This document shows positions 29,121-39,560 of a stretch of 64,000 nucleotides of DNA, in pieces; position 1 is the first letter of the stretch; each line of letters starts with the position of its first letter. Under the pieces are notes generated by a model that did no database searches, was not told the origin of the DNA, and saw only the letters and a program-made list of their open reading frames with translations. Location: the NCBI RefSeq assembly GCF_002838765.1, contig NZ_CP025120.1, forward strand, positions 2,294,001-2,358,000, in the 5' to 3' direction. A program made the position numbers and the translations under genes. Source of the DNA: Kangiella profundi (GTDB lineage Bacteria > Pseudomonadota > Gammaproteobacteria > Enterobacterales > Kangiellaceae).

Positions 29121-30070
29121 TGGATTCTTCTCTCATTTGGATCTGACTTTTGCTGCTGTGACAGCTCTGACAAACCCAGCAATAGTGTTACGGGCTGTCC
29201 ATCTCTCTCAATTGTAATTTCCAGCGAATCTGCACTGGTCAACTCGTTGGCAATACCCAATAAACCCTGTTCATTGAGTTGCGTTCCATTAACTGACTTG
29301 ATGACATCATTACGTCTTAAGCCAAGTCGAGCGAACATTCTTGGGTCGCTACCAGGGGCAACTTTATAACCTGTTACCACACCACTTTCATCGACGACCT
29401 GCTCAAATTTGGCTAAATCTGTTAGTGATTGAGGATCAGTAAATACCTTATCCTTCATCTCGGCCAGCTCACTGGTTAAGCGAGAATCACGTCTTTTATC
29501 AATGGTTCTTTCACCAGCACCAGGCTCCGATGGAGCAAGCGACTGCTTCGGCTTTTCAAGTGCACTCTGATTAAGCTGCTCTTCTAAGGTTAAAGTTTCC
29601 AGCTTGCCATTATTTCTCAAGATAACTTTTAAGGTTTCTACTTTTTCCAACACCACATTTCCGCTTACCTTCAACTTGTCATTGATAAAGTAAGCTTTCT
29701 CATCACGGCCATTGGCCTGAATGATAGCGCTAGATAGCTCTTCCTCATCGGATACATAAGTACCCAGTAATTTCAGATTGAGGCGAGTCTCTTCAGCCTG
29801 TACGGTTTCTTCTTCGACTCGGCCAGCCTCACCGAAGACATGCAAAGACACCAGCTTGTTGATATCAACAGCTGGGCGATTAGTTTGCTGGGGACGTGTT
29901 TGAACGACAGGTTCTGCTTGTTGTGGCGGTTGAAAAAATCCAATCCACAACCATATTAGCTTTGCGACTATATACAAAGTGAGTACAGTCAATAAAGCGG
30001 CTAGTACCTGCGCAATCAACCTACCCCGTTGTTGCACAAACTGGCTTATTTTTTGAGTTATAGGATTCAT
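29117..30070 (-). CDS. gspC: Type II secretion protein C
   Basis: The 317-residue protein has one transmembrane helix (about 16-45) and the homology region that contacts the secretin N0 domain (about 70-145, LNLKLLGTYVSDEEELSSAIIQ). The C-terminal PDZ-like domain (about 215-300) has RLGLRRNDVIKSVNGTQLNEQG. GspC connects the inner platform to GspD and may select substrates. It is the first gene of the gspCDEFGHIJKLMN operon. The 140-bp gap to hslR holds the divergent promoters. Confidence 0.95.
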   Translation of the reverse strand: MNPITQKISQFVQQRGRLIAQVLAALLTVLTLYIVAKLIWLWIGFFQPPQQAEPVVQTRPQQTNRPAVDINKLVSLHVFGEAGRVEEETVQAEETRLNLKLLGTYVSDEEELSSAIIQANGRDEKAYFINDKLKVSGNVVLEKVETLKVILRNNGKLETLTLEEQLNQSALEKPKQSLAPSEPGAGERTIDKRRDSRLTSELAEMKDKVFTDPQSLTDLAKFEQVVDESGVVTGYKVAPGSDPRMFARLGLRRNDVIKSVNGTQLNEQGLLGIANELTSADSLEITIERDGQPVTLLLGLSELSQQQKSDPNERRIQ

Positions 30071-30210
30071 GAGTTACTGTTGTCACGAAAAGTCGTTGTG
30101 TTCCCTCGTAATTGTACGGCATCCTTCCTGCAGATCGCCTATAATTGGAATATTCCCACGCAGGCGCTGAGAAAGCAAGCAACATACTGTAAAGAATAGT
30201 AAGGTTCAAG

Positions 30211-30597
30211 ATGGTGGCTGACAATCAAGTAAGGTTAGACAAATGGCTTTGGGCTGCACGTTTTTTCAAAACGCGCGCCTTGGCGAAAGCTGCTATTGAA
30301 GGTGGCAAGGTTCATTGCGATGGGGTGCGAGGCAAACCCAGCCGCCAAATTCAGCTTGGGATGAGCATCAAGATACGTCAAGGGTTTGCTGAGAAAACGG
30401 TTATTGTGGAAGGCTTATCCGAACAAAGAGGCCCCGCCAAAGTAGCTGAAACACTTTACAGAGAGACCGAAGAAAGTATCCAGAAGCGGGAACAGCTCAT
30501 GGTCCAGCGCCAGTCGATGCCCTACTCCGAACATAAGCCCGATAAAAAGCAACGTCGCCAGATCCACCGTTTTCTGCGCCAGCAGGAAAAAGATTGA
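30211..30597 (+). CDS. hslR: Heat-shock ribosome-associated S4 protein Hsp15
   Basis: The 128-residue protein has an S4 RNA-binding domain from residue 8 (VRLDKWLWAARFFKTRALAKA) and a basic C-terminal tail ending RQIHRFLRQQEKD, as in Hsp15. Hsp15 binds free 50S subunits carrying nascent chains and helps recycle stalled complexes. A TATAAT at 30140 may be its -10. It is followed 38 bp later by hslO, the same pair as in E. coli. Confidence 0.95.
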   Translation: MVADNQVRLDKWLWAARFFKTRALAKAAIEGGKVHCDGVRGKPSRQIQLGMSIKIRQGFAEKTVIVEGLSEQRGPAKVAETLYRETEESIQKREQLMVQRQSMPYSEHKPDKKQRRQIHRFLRQQEKD

Positions 30598-30635
30598 TAA
30601 CCAGTTTAAGCATTAACCAATTTTAGAGAGAAACC

Positions 30636-31508
30636 ATGTCAGATCTTATCCAGAGATTTACCTTTGCTGATTTGCCGATTCGCGGAGAAATCATCAGCCT
30701 CGAGCAGAGCTTTCAAACCATCTGCGATCAGCACCAATATTCAAAGACTCTACGGCATCTGCTGGGCGAAGCATTGGCCGCCACTGCATTGATGGCCGAA
30801 ATCATCAAGATTGATGGCAAGGTTTCACTTCAGTTACAAAGTCCTTCTCAGGTCAAATTGCTGGTCACGGAATGTAATAACCATGGGCATATTCGTGGAG
30901 TTATGCACCCACTAGATCCTGAAGTTAGTGACTACAACTTTAAGCAGTGGACCCAAGGCGGTACTTTAGCCATTACCATTGAACCTGAGCAGGGTCACCG
31001 TTATCAGGGTATTGTTTCACTGGAAAAAGACAGCCTGTCCGAATGCCTTGAAGATTACTTCACCAGCTCGGAGCAATTGCCCACCTATCTGAAGCTCTTT
31101 GTGGGTGAAAACCGTATCAGTGGTGTATTTCTGCAGGCCATGCCCGATGATGCCAGTCAGGAAAAAGATAAAGCCGCTGCTTTTGAGCATGTCACGACAC
31201 TGGCCGAAACTATCACTGATGAAGAAGCCTTGAGCCTGTCTCACCATGACTTGCTGTATCGCCTATTCCATCAGGATAAGGTCACTTTATACGATGCCAA
31301 GCCTATCCAGTTCCAGTGCGGATGCTCGCGCGAACGTAATGAGCGTGCCTTGTTAACCATTGAGCCACAGGAGTTGATGCAATTGGCAGAGGAACATGAT
31401 GGTAAGGTTGAGATGGTTTGTGATTTTTGCAGTAAAAAGGAAGTTTTTACCCAGCAGGAAATTGCCGAGCTGATTACCACTAATCAGGGTAGCCAGTCAG
31501 TCAATTAG
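30636..31508 (+). CDS. hslO: Redox-regulated chaperone Hsp33
   Basis: The 290-residue protein has the Hsp33 fold and a C-terminal redox switch with [12 protein letters not shown] and [10 protein letters not shown]. These are the four zinc-binding cysteines whose oxidation activates holdase activity. The N-terminal region has [27 protein letters not shown], typical of the family. It is co-transcribed with hslR. Its stop overlaps the convergent envZ stop by four bases. Confidence 0.96.
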   Translation: MSDLIQRFTFADLPIRGEIISLEQSFQTICDQHQYSKTLRHLLGEALAATALMAEIIKIDGKVSLQLQSPSQVKLLVTECNNHGHIRGVMHPLDPEVSDYNFKQWTQGGTLAITIEPEQGHRYQGIVSLEKDSLSECLEDYFTSSEQLPTYLKLFVGENRISGVFLQAMPDDASQEKDKAAAFEHVTTLAETITDEEALSLSHHDLLYRLFHQDKVTLYDAKPIQFQCGCSRERNERALLTIEPQELMQLAEEHDGKVEMVCDFCSKKEVFTQQEIAELITTNQGSQSVN

Positions 31509-32809
31509 TGAACCGGGATCTGTAAACGAGCTTCCAGTCCCTTTTCGGCACGGTTATGCAAAGTGACCGTGCCACCATGCATTTCAGCGATCCGACGAAC
31601 AATTGCCAACCCTAATCCAGAGCCACCACCACTGCGCGCCGAATCGCCGCGCGAAAATGGCTGGAATAAATGCTCCATTTCAGCATCTTTAATGCCCGGA
31701 CCTTCATCCAGTACCGAAAGCTGGATCATGTTGTTATCTAATGTGGTCGTTACTTTTAAAGGCGGGCCGGCGTATTTCAGGCCGTTCATAATCAAATTAG
31801 TGATTAATCGCTTCATCGCAAGAGGCTTAAAGTAGATTTTGGGTAATTTACCCAGCTCAAAACTAATATCCTGAGTCTGCAATCGAACCGACTTGATGCA
31901 TTCTTCAACCAGCGCATTCAGATCGCCCAGTTGTTCGCGCTCATCACGGCCATCACGCACAAAAGAAATGAACTGATCAATAATCTGATCCATATCTTCG
32001 GTATCACGGACAATGCCTTCGCGTAACTCTTCATCCGCATCGCCCATGAATTCTGTTGCCAGACGAATACGAGTTAAAGGCGTGCGCAGGTCATGCGAAA
32101 CGCCAGCCAGTAGCAGATTACGATCTTGCTCCAGTTGCTGCACGTTGCGTGCCATCTGGTTAAAGGCGCGAGTCACGGTGACCATCTCCTCAAGCCCTTC
32201 TTCCTTTAATTGCCCGGGATTGTCACCACGACCAATTTCACGCGCAGCGAATTCCAGACGACGCAGTGGACGACTGATTTGCTTGGTGAAAATCCAGCCT
32301 CCAAGCAGGCTCAACAATAAAATGACTGATATGTAGACCACGGGTGGGTGGATGTAAAAACCTTCGAAGGGATCCATGGCGATTCTGAGCCAGACATTGG
32401 TATGTTGCGGTGATTTAATCCAATAGTAAATGTTATCGGATTCTTCAACGCGCATTTCAGTCTGACTTTCACTGACACCAAGGCTTTCTGCCAGCTGTTC
32501 CGTCAGCACACTGTAGGGACGCGCTTCACGCAACTGCTTGGGTTCGCCCATCCGGGTTGAAATAAACTGGATGCGCTGATTGTCCATAATCTGCTGGCGA
32601 ACAGAACCATCGATCTTGCCTTCAAATTCCAGTGCCTGTAATTCCAATGACGTTTTCACATCCGCTGAAAGCAGTTGCACCAGCTGTTTCATCGAAGGTT
32701 GCGCTACATACCAGGAAATGGACAGGTAAGACACCCATTGATTGATCAGCAGCAAGCAACCCACCAATACGGCAATACGACCAAAAGCTGATTTAGGCAG
32801 AATACGCAT
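31505..32809 (-). CDS. envZ: Osmosensor histidine kinase EnvZ
   Basis: The 434-residue protein has two transmembrane helices (about 10-35 and 155-175) flanking a periplasmic loop of about 120 residues. A HAMP domain follows, then a HisKA helix with His239 in [19 protein letters not shown]. The HATPase domain has [16 protein letters not shown] and [20 protein letters not shown]. It responds to osmotic or envelope signals and controls OmpR. It lies 50 bp after ompR on the same strand. Confidence 0.95.
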   Translation of the reverse strand: MRILPKSAFGRIAVLVGCLLLINQWVSYLSISWYVAQPSMKQLVQLLSADVKTSLELQALEFEGKIDGSVRQQIMDNQRIQFISTRMGEPKQLREARPYSVLTEQLAESLGVSESQTEMRVEESDNIYYWIKSPQHTNVWLRIAMDPFEGFYIHPPVVYISVILLLSLLGGWIFTKQISRPLRRLEFAAREIGRGDNPGQLKEEGLEEMVTVTRAFNQMARNVQQLEQDRNLLLAGVSHDLRTPLTRIRLATEFMGDADEELREGIVRDTEDMDQIIDQFISFVRDGRDEREQLGDLNALVEECIKSVRLQTQDISFELGKLPKIYFKPLAMKRLITNLIMNGLKYAGPPLKVTTTLDNNMIQLSVLDEGPGIKDAEMEHLFQPFSRGDSARSGGGSGLGLAIVRRIAEMHGGTVTLHNRAEKGLEARLQIPVH

Positions 32810-32859
32810 GAAAGATTAAATTGAAAGGCTCAGATTCGAAGCATAGCAAGGCCTGTTGA

Positions 32860-33582
32860 TCAGGCCTCACCACCATCCGGGACGAATACATAACCCACGC
32901 CCCAGACGGTCTGGATATAACGTGGATGTGCCGGATCAGCTTCAATCAAGCGACGTAAGCGTGAAACCTGTACATCAATGCTACGCTCTAAAGCTGAATA
33001 GTCACGACCACGGGCCAGATTCATCAACTTATCGCGAGAAAGCGGCTGACGCGCATGCTCAACTAGAGACTTCAATACCGCAAACTCACCACTGGTCAAT
33101 GAAATTGGCTTGCCATCATCGGTCATCTCGCGTGTGGCCAGATTTAAGGTAAAGCGGCCAAAGCTGACAACGGTTTCAGAATTACTCGGCGCACCCGGGA
33201 TATGTTTGGCCTGACGACGAAGTACGGCACGAATTCGAGCTAGCAACTCGCGCGGATTGAAAGGTTTCGCCAGATAGTCATCGGCACCGACTTCCAGTCC
33301 TACGATACGATCCACTTCATCACCTTTAGCGGTAAGCATGATAATCGGGATAGGGTTATTTTGAGAGCGCAGACGACGGCAAATCGATAAACCATCTTCT
33401 CCCGGTAGCATCAAGTCCAGCACCATCAGGTGATAGTTCTCACGCTCCAGAAAACGATCCATTTGCTCGGCGTTTTCGACCGTTCGAACCATAAAGTCCT
33501 GTTCTTTAAGATAACGTTCCAGCAAGCTTCGCAAACGGACATCATCATCAACCACTAATATCTTCGGAGTTTCTTCAGTCAT
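32860..33582 (-). CDS. ompR: Response regulator OmpR
   Basis: The 240-residue protein has a receiver domain with phosphoacceptor Asp56 in LMVLDLMLPGEDGL and Lys in YLAKPFNPREL. A winged-helix DNA-binding domain follows (about 135-235) with LTSGEFAVLKSLVEHARQPL and the C-terminal wing VWGVGYVFVPDG. It regulates porins and other envelope genes with EnvZ. A GGA-rich ribosome site precedes the ATG at 33582. The divergent 216-bp gap to tex holds the promoters. Confidence 0.96.
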   Translation of the reverse strand: MTEETPKILVVDDDVRLRSLLERYLKEQDFMVRTVENAEQMDRFLERENYHLMVLDLMLPGEDGLSICRRLRSQNNPIPIIMLTAKGDEVDRIVGLEVGADDYLAKPFNPRELLARIRAVLRRQAKHIPGAPSNSETVVSFGRFTLNLATREMTDDGKPISLTSGEFAVLKSLVEHARQPLSRDKLMNLARGRDYSALERSIDVQVSRLRRLIEADPAHPRYIQTVWGVGYVFVPDGGEA

Positions 33583-33798
33583 AACCCAACATTCCTTCTA
33601 CATTTTTGTTTCTTGTAATACACCAACGAAAATTAGTCATAAAAACAAACAATTAATCATGCTTGTCGGCATATTGACTCGTATTTTACTCAAAGTTGAG
33701 TGCTGGGTCAGAACCGACTTGGGCATTTTGTTCTTTTTTCATAGGTTTTGAAGCACTATACTATGCCGCCATATTTTCCCCAAGAAGCACTTAACAAG

Positions 33799-36120
33799 AT
33801 GTTACAAATAAACCAACAGATAGCTCAAGAGTTAAATGTTCGCCCGCAACAGGTTGAAGCTGCGGTTCGCCTGCTGGATGAAGGCTCGACGGTTCCTTTT
33901 ATCGCACGTTACCGTAAAGAAGTGACCGGTGCGCTGGACGATACCCAGCTACGTGACCTTGAGCAGAGGCTGGGTTATTTGCGCGAATTGGAAGATCGCC
34001 GCGCAGCAATCCTGAAAAGTATCGAAGAGCAGGAAAAGCTGACGCCTGAACTTAAATCGTCGATTGAAGCAGCCACCACCAAGAGTGAGCTGGAAGATTT
34101 ATACTTGCCCTATAAACCTAAGCGTCGAACCAAAGCTCAGATCGCACGGGAAGCAGGGCTTGAACCATTGGCCATGGATTTATGGCAAAACCCAACGCTT
34201 GATCCGGAAGCGGAAGCAGAAAAATACCTCAATCCTGAACATAAGATTGAAACCACTAAAGATGCACTGGATGGTGCCCGTCAGATTTTGATGGAAGTCT
34301 TTGCCGAAAATGCAGATTTGTTGAAAACCCTACGTGAGTACTTATGGGATAACGCCTTCATCCATTCAAAAGTGATTGAAGGTAAGGAAAAGGAAGGCAT
34401 CAAGTTCTCAGATTACTTTGATCACAGCGAAGCCTTCAAAACCATTCCTTCACACCGAATTCTGGCCCTGCTTCGTGGCCGCAATGAAAACATTCTGAGC
34501 CTACAGATGGTTTCAAACCAGGACCTCATCAAGGATCCGGAAGCAAATGATCCTTGTCTATCCATGGTTGCGGATCATTTCAATATCAAAGATCAAAAAC
34601 GTGCCGCCGATTACTGGCTACAACAGGTCGTGCTGTGGACTTGGAAAATCAAACTACACCTTTATCTTGAAACTGAATTGCTGGCTAAGGTTCGCGAGCT
34701 GGGCGAAACTGAAGCGATTCGCATCTTTGCCCGCAATCTGCATGATCTTTTGATGGCTGCTCCGGCAGGCGCTAAAACTACCATGGGTCTGGACCCGGGT
34801 CTACGGACCGGGGTTAAAGCAGTGGTCGTCGATGAAACTGGCAAACTGCTAACCCAGACCACCATTTTCCCGCACGCTCCGCAAAATCAATGGGATCAGT
34901 CCTTACGTAAATTGCAGACCTTATGCGAAATGCACAAGGTTGAGCTGGTCAGCATTGGTAATGGCACTGCATCACGCGAAACCGACAAGCTGGTGGCCGA
35001 GTTGATGAAAATGGCGCCCGAACTCAAGTTGCAGAAGATCATGGTCAGCGAAGCGGGAGCATCGGTTTACTCAGCATCGGCTCTGGCCGCACAGGAATTC
35101 CCGGATCTGGACGTCAGCTACCGTGGAGCCGTCTCCATCGCTCGTCGCCTACAGGATCCATTGGCAGAACTAGTCAAAATCGAGCCTAAATCCATCGGTG
35201 TTGGCCAGTATCAGCATGATGTCAGCCAGAGTCAGCTGGCTAAAAGCCTTGATGGCGTGGTCGAAGACTGTGTGAATGCAGTTGGTGTCGATTTGAATAT
35301 GGCTTCCGTGCCACTGCTGACGCGCGTTTCGGGATTGAGCAAAACCATTGCCCAGAATATCGTTAACTGGCGTGATACCAATGGTCGCTTCAATAACCGT
35401 AAGCAACTATTGGAAGTAGAGAGAATGGGCCCCAAAACCTATGAACAGGCAGCAGGCTTCCTTCGTATCCGCGATGGCGACAATGCTCTGGACAGTTCAG
35501 CAGTTCACCCGGAAGCTTATCCTGTGGTCGAGAAAATGATGCAATCCCTGGAGATGCAGGATGCTCACCAACTGATGGGCAATACCGACAAGCTTCGCCA
35601 AATCAAGGCACAGGAATTTACCGATGACACATTCGGCTTGCATACCGTTAATGACATTTTGAAGGAGCTGGACAAGCCTGGTCGCGACCCACGCCCAGAG
35701 TTCAAAATGGTTCGCTTCAAAGACGGTGTCGAAACCCTGAACGACCTGAAAATTGGCATGGAACTAGAAGGTGTGGTCACCAACGTCACAGCCTTTGGTG
35801 CCTTCATTGATGTTGGCGTCCATCAGGATGGACTGGTCCACCTGTCGATGATGGCCAATGAATTTATTAAAGACCCTGCAGAAGTTGTTAAAGCTGGTGA
35901 TATTGTGAAGGTCTGGGTACTGGATGTTGATATGCAGCGTAAGCGCATCAGCCTATCCATGGTTGGGCCTGACTCTCAGGCAGCATCAAAGCCCGCTCAG
36001 AAACGTGATGCTCAAAACCATAAAAAAGGCAACTTCAAAGGAAACCAATCCAATAAGCGTGGTCAAACTAAACCACAGGGTGCTTTTGCTGATGCTTTGG
36101 CTGCTGCCCTGAAGAAGTAG
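33799..36120 (+). CDS. tex: Transcription accessory protein Tex
   Basis: From the ATG at 33799 the protein has 773 residues, the same as E. coli Tex. Earlier in-frame starts (TTG 33748, ATG 33763) would add 12-17 residues not expected in the family. It has the N-terminal helical region ([21 protein letters not shown]), a YqgF/RuvC-like domain with [19 protein letters not shown], and a helix-hairpin-helix region with [19 protein letters not shown]. The C-terminal S1 domain (about 635-710) has [26 protein letters not shown]. The tail is basic. Tex is an RNA-binding protein linked to transcription and RNA turnover. Confidence 0.95.
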   Translation: MLQINQQIAQELNVRPQQVEAAVRLLDEGSTVPFIARYRKEVTGALDDTQLRDLEQRLGYLRELEDRRAAILKSIEEQEKLTPELKSSIEAATTKSELEDLYLPYKPKRRTKAQIAREAGLEPLAMDLWQNPTLDPEAEAEKYLNPEHKIETTKDALDGARQILMEVFAENADLLKTLREYLWDNAFIHSKVIEGKEKEGIKFSDYFDHSEAFKTIPSHRILALLRGRNENILSLQMVSNQDLIKDPEANDPCLSMVADHFNIKDQKRAADYWLQQVVLWTWKIKLHLYLETELLAKVRELGETEAIRIFARNLHDLLMAAPAGAKTTMGLDPGLRTGVKAVVVDETGKLLTQTTIFPHAPQNQWDQSLRKLQTLCEMHKVELVSIGNGTASRETDKLVAELMKMAPELKLQKIMVSEAGASVYSASALAAQEFPDLDVSYRGAVSIARRLQDPLAELVKIEPKSIGVGQYQHDVSQSQLAKSLDGVVEDCVNAVGVDLNMASVPLLTRVSGLSKTIAQNIVNWRDTNGRFNNRKQLLEVERMGPKTYEQAAGFLRIRDGDNALDSSAVHPEAYPVVEKMMQSLEMQDAHQLMGNTDKLRQIKAQEFTDDTFGLHTVNDILKELDKPGRDPRPEFKMVRFKDGVETLNDLKIGMELEGVVTNVTAFGAFIDVGVHQDGLVHLSMMANEFIKDPAEVVKAGDIVKVWVLDVDMQRKRISLSMVGPDSQAASKPAQKRDAQNHKKGNFKGNQSNKRGQTKPQGAFADALAAALKK

Positions 36121-36269
36121 CCTTCGCTTAGAAATAGTTACAAATTGTCACTTTTAAACCGTCAATGTCACGGGTAGTATTGCCAAGCGTAACTGCTTGC
36201 ACTTTTGACGAAGTGCAGGTAGTGTGCGCTATTCGCGTCCTGTGAACAAACGACACAAGAGCAAAAAAC

Positions 36270-36782
36270 ATGAATTTAAATAGCCGTGGTTGGAATTTCT
36301 TAGGTGCATTCATCTGTTATCAGTTACTGGTAACAGCCCTTTATTTCCAATACGTGGATGGGCTTGATCCTTGTCCTTTGTGTATTTTCCAGCGCGTTGT
36401 GGTGGCAGTAATGGGGATAATCTTATTGCTAAACGCCATTCATAACCCTGCCATTTCTTCTATTAGTAATCGAATCTATCAAATCCTCGGCTTATTGACT
36501 GCAATAGCCGGAATAGGCATTTCAGGTCGACACGTTTACCTGCAAAGCTTGCCAGAAGGCGAAGCTCCGGCCTGTGGCGCACCTCTGGATTATATGATGG
36601 ATGTACTACCGTTTATGGAAGTACTGCAAACCGTATTAACGGGCGCTGGTGAATGCGCCAAAATCAGCTGGAAATTCTGGAGAATCTCGATGCCGGGCTG
36701 GATGCTGATCATATTCATCATAGCGGCACTGGTCTTTGGCTTTAGACTGTTCAAAGCTTTCCAGCAACCGAAACCACTTTAA
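36270..36782 (+). CDS. dsbB: Disulfide bond formation protein DsbB
   Basis: The 170-residue protein has four transmembrane segments. The first periplasmic cysteine pair is CPLC (35-38), against CVLC in E. coli, and the second pair is Cys102 and Cys129. It reoxidises DsbA and passes electrons to quinone. Conserved QRV follows the first pair. No dsbA lies in the window. Confidence 0.94.
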   Translation: MNLNSRGWNFLGAFICYQLLVTALYFQYVDGLDPCPLCIFQRVVVAVMGIILLLNAIHNPAISSISNRIYQILGLLTAIAGIGISGRHVYLQSLPEGEAPACGAPLDYMMDVLPFMEVLQTVLTGAGECAKISWKFWRISMPGWMLIIFIIAALVFGFRLFKAFQQPKPL

Positions 36783-36806
36783 TCTAATGGCACAACCGAG
36801 GCTCTT

Positions 36807-37103
36807 ATGATCCGAGTTATTATCGAGCGAGTTATCAGCGAAGGTAAGTTAGACGACTACCACGCACTGATCCGCCAAGCTAAAAATAAAGCCAGCAACT
36901 CTGCAGGCTTCTTAACCGGCGAAATTTTCCACGTTAAAGACAATCCAAATCATGTGATCGTCATGTCCTGCTGGGATTCATTTGACACCTGGGAAGTCTG
37001 GGCGGAATCAGAGCAACGATTGGACTTATTAGACGCCATGCGCCCTTTGCTGGAGTCAGATGAAAAAGTAATAGTTCTTGAAAGTAGTAACATTAAAAGC
37101 TAA
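36807..37103 (+). CDS. Antibiotic biosynthesis monooxygenase (ABM)-domain protein
   Basis: The 98-residue protein is a single dimeric alpha+beta ABM fold (RVIIERVISEGKLDDYHALIRQAK, then a SCWDSFDTWEVWAES helix). Members range from quinol monooxygenases to haem-degrading enzymes, and many have no known substrate. Nothing in this sequence decides among them. It follows dsbB by 24 bp and ends at a strong terminator, so it may be co-expressed with dsbB. Confidence 0.85.
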   Translation: MIRVIIERVISEGKLDDYHALIRQAKNKASNSAGFLTGEIFHVKDNPNHVIVMSCWDSFDTWEVWAESEQRLDLLDAMRPLLESDEKVIVLESSNIKS

Positions 37104-37117
37104 TTATTGCGTCAAAT

Positions 37118-37149
37118 AAAAAAACCAGCTTAGATAAGCTGGTTTTTTT
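37118..37149. terminator. Bidirectional intrinsic terminator
   Basis: AACCAGCTTA / TAAGCTGGTT with a two-base spacer is flanked by an A-run on the left and a T-run on the right. It separates the convergent ABM gene and DUF962 gene. Confidence 0.92.
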
Positions 37150-37170
37150 ATTAAAACTCCTAAAATATCT

Positions 37171-37497
37171 TCAGAAGTACTTAGGCCATTCTTTTCTTAA
37201 CTGTCCCGTCATAGCCATAAATAGCATCTTGTAGTCGGCCAATAATGACCAAAGCGGGTAAGTAAAAGTTGCGGGCCGGTTTTTTTCTATCGTGAAGTGA
37301 CCAATCCAGGCCGGGCCATAGCCAACCACCAATACCAGCGGCAACCATAACCATTGCGCCGTAATAATAAGGTAAATCAGCAAGACCAATGACGCTGTCG
37401 TTCCGATGTAATGCAATAGACGGTTGCTCGGCAAGCGATGCTCACCGAGATAAAAAGGCCAAAACTGTTTAAAGCTTTTGATACTTTTTTCCGTCAT
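37171..37497 (-). CDS. Mpo1-like (DUF962) membrane protein
   Basis: The 108-residue protein has two to three hydrophobic segments and the family motifs FYLGEHRLPSNRLLHYIGT and GYGPAWIGHFTIEKNRPATF, with conserved His residues and an EKNRP stretch. In yeast, Mpo1 is a dioxygenase acting on 2-hydroxy fatty acids, and bacterial members are uncharacterised. It lies 16 bp downstream of the FKBP lipoprotein gene. Confidence 0.85.
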   Translation of the reverse strand: MTEKSIKSFKQFWPFYLGEHRLPSNRLLHYIGTTASLVLLIYLIITAQWLWLPLVLVVGYGPAWIGHFTIEKNRPATFTYPLWSLLADYKMLFMAMTGQLRKEWPKYF

Positions 37498-37513
37498 ATT
37501 GCTTTACCGAAAA

Positions 37514-38461
37514 TTACTGATCGTCACCAGTTGCTTCTTTTACTTCTTCTTCAACTTCCTGAGCAGCCTCTTCAACTGTTTCCTGAGTCGCTTCAGCAGC
37601 CTGCTCTAGTTCCTCAGCGGCTTCTTCCACCTGCTCTTCAAGTTGTTCGTCGATAGCTGGCTCTGCGTCAGGTTGAACCGGTTCAGTAGGATTAATCTCA
37701 AGCAATTCTACTTCAAAAACCAAGGTTGAATTACCTGGAATTGTGCCACGGTCCATTTCACCATAAGCAAGGTCTGGCTTAATCACAAACTCGTATTTGT
37801 CACCAACATTCATCAACTGAACGCCTTCTGTCCAGCCAGGAATTACGCCACGTAGCGGGAAGTCAATTGGCTGCTTACGCTCATAAGAGCTATCAAATTC
37901 TTTACCATCGATAAAAGTACCGCGGTAATGAACACGTACCGTATCTTCAGCAACTGGACTTTCTTCACTTCCGCTTGCTTCAATTACACGATACATCAAA
38001 CCAGACTCAGTGGTTGTAACACCTTCTTTCTTAGCATACTCTTCACGGAAAGCGGCACCCTCAGCCAAATTAGCTTCTGCTTCTTGTTGAGCTTCCGCTT
38101 CCAATTTAGCCTGATGCTCTTCCATCTTGGTGTTTAGATTGTTCTGGAAGGCTTCCATTTGCTCATCAACTTCTTCATCAGTAAGTTGAGCATTGCCGGC
38201 GAAACCGTCTTTGATGCCTTCAGCGACAATCTGTGGATTAATTTCTATGCCGTACTCTTTTAATGACTCGAAATTCTGCCCCATCTGCTTGGAAAAATTA
38301 ACTCCAATTGCATAGGCAGCTTTATCGTACTCACCTTTAAATTCAACGGCCTGCTGAGCACCTTCTGTGCTATCTTTTTTATCACCTGATTGCTCACAGG
38401 CAACCAATGCAGCGCTAAGCGCTAAAACTAATGCAGTTTTCTTAATAGTTAGTTGTTTCAC
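37514..38461 (-). CDS. FKBP-type peptidyl-prolyl isomerase lipoprotein with acidic C-terminal tail
   Basis: I chose the GTG at 38461 (GGGG ribosome site upstream, 315 residues), because it places a clean lipoprotein signal (lipobox LVAC) at the N-terminus. A helical dimerisation domain follows (about 45-150), then the FKBP domain (about 155-255) with VRVHYRGTFIDGKEFDSSY and GVIPGWTEGVQLMNVGDKYEF. This is the FkpA/Mip layout. The last 55 residues are an unusual Glu/Ala/Val-rich run predicted to be helical, not present in FkpA or Mip. It assists folding of envelope proteins on the periplasmic side. Confidence 0.92.
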   Translation of the reverse strand: MKQLTIKKTALVLALSAALVACEQSGDKKDSTEGAQQAVEFKGEYDKAAYAIGVNFSKQMGQNFESLKEYGIEINPQIVAEGIKDGFAGNAQLTDEEVDEQMEAFQNNLNTKMEEHQAKLEAEAQQEAEANLAEGAAFREEYAKKEGVTTTESGLMYRVIEASGSEESPVAEDTVRVHYRGTFIDGKEFDSSYERKQPIDFPLRGVIPGWTEGVQLMNVGDKYEFVIKPDLAYGEMDRGTIPGNSTLVFEVELLEINPTEPVQPDAEPAIDEQLEEQVEEAAEELEQAAEATQETVEEAAQEVEEEVKEATGDDQ

Positions 38462-38528
38462 TGATATTTTCCCCAAATAGTGGTTGAAAAACAGGCATTG
38501 TGCAGGAGTTATCTGCAAAATGCGAGGT

Positions 38529-39035
38529 CTAAACCTGTAACTTTTGAACTATGCCTCCTAGTTCTGAGGCTTGCTGCAGGGCTTCTTCCGCTTCGATTCG
38601 CGACTGCGCCTGAGTTTGGATATAGAAACGTAAATTGCTCATTGGTTCAACAGAATTTGGCACAATCGGCCAAAAGGGCAGCAAGCTCTTAACTGCCTGT
38701 TGCTGCAACAGTTTTTCGCCCTTTAATTCAAGCGATAAGAGCTTTTTATACTCATCCTTCTGCCCCAAGTGCTTAGCCTGCCGGCGCCGGTGGCGTAATC
38801 CAGAAACAGCTTGAGATGCCTGCAAACCTTCTCGAATAACTTTTTTCCAGATAACAGCATCCATCGCTATACCTTGCTGCTCGGTCCACAGCGCAAGTAG
38901 AACGTAATTGACATTCAGTTGATAGCTATCCTGAAGTTTAAGCAATAGGGGTTTAACCTGAGCGGCCTCATAAAAGACGCAGGACCAATCCCAGAAATTA
39001 TCCTGATGATGTTGTAATAACTGTTCCTTGACCAT
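38529..39035 (-). CDS. TIGR02444 family protein
   Basis: The 168-residue protein starts at ATG 39035 (a TTG lies one codon before). It has the family opening FWDWSCVFYEAAQVKPLLLKLQD and NVNYVLLALWTEQQGIAMD, with a helical, basic C-terminal half. Its function is unknown. Homologs are common in marine gammaproteobacteria. It lies 26 bp after the DUF423 gene. Confidence 0.82.
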   Translation of the reverse strand: MVKEQLLQHHQDNFWDWSCVFYEAAQVKPLLLKLQDSYQLNVNYVLLALWTEQQGIAMDAVIWKKVIREGLQASQAVSGLRHRRRQAKHLGQKDEYKKLLSLELKGEKLLQQQAVKSLLPFWPIVPNSVEPMSNLRFYIQTQAQSRIEAEEALQQASELGGIVQKLQV

Positions 39036-39064
39036 CAACTTACCCCATTAGTTGATTCAGGTAT

Positions 39065-39445
39065 TTAATCGACTTGCTTAACCTTGCTGGTTAGAACGGC
39101 CCAGAAAAAGACCAGCCAGCTTATAATTAGTAGGCTTCCGCCAAGTGGGATCACTTTACGGATCAACTCATTGCCCGTCAATGCGTAAAAATACAGCCCA
39201 CCACTGAATCCCACAATACCGGCAAACATCAACCAGCCGGCAAGCTCTCCTTTAGTGTTAGCGAGATAGCCTGATATCAAGCCTACGGCCAACAAGCCAA
39301 GTGCATGATATATCTGATATTGAACACCCAGTTCAAACAGTCTTTGCATATCACTGCTCAACTGTATCGCATGAGAGCCAACGGCTCCGAGAGCCACTCC
39401 AAGTGCCATGAACATGGCGCCATGTAAAATAAAGTGCTTTTTCAT
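39065..39445 (-). CDS. DUF423 family membrane protein
   Basis: The 126-residue protein has four transmembrane segments and the family motifs LGVALGAVGSHAIQLS and YQIYHALGLLAVGL. E. coli YgdD belongs to this family. No function is established. It is the first gene of a short minus-strand run with the TIGR02444 gene. Confidence 0.88.
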   Translation of the reverse strand: MKKHFILHGAMFMALGVALGAVGSHAIQLSSDMQRLFELGVQYQIYHALGLLAVGLISGYLANTKGELAGWLMFAGIVGFSGGLYFYALTGNELIRKVIPLGGSLLIISWLVFFWAVLTSKVKQVD

Positions 39446-39560
39446 TAGTGCTCGCCAATGTTAAATGGGCCTTAGTATTACACGAGAAAAGCGGTTTACA
39501 AAATCTGCGGTTTTATAATCCACCGCTTTACGGGTAAAATGGCTGAAATTTTTTAATGAT

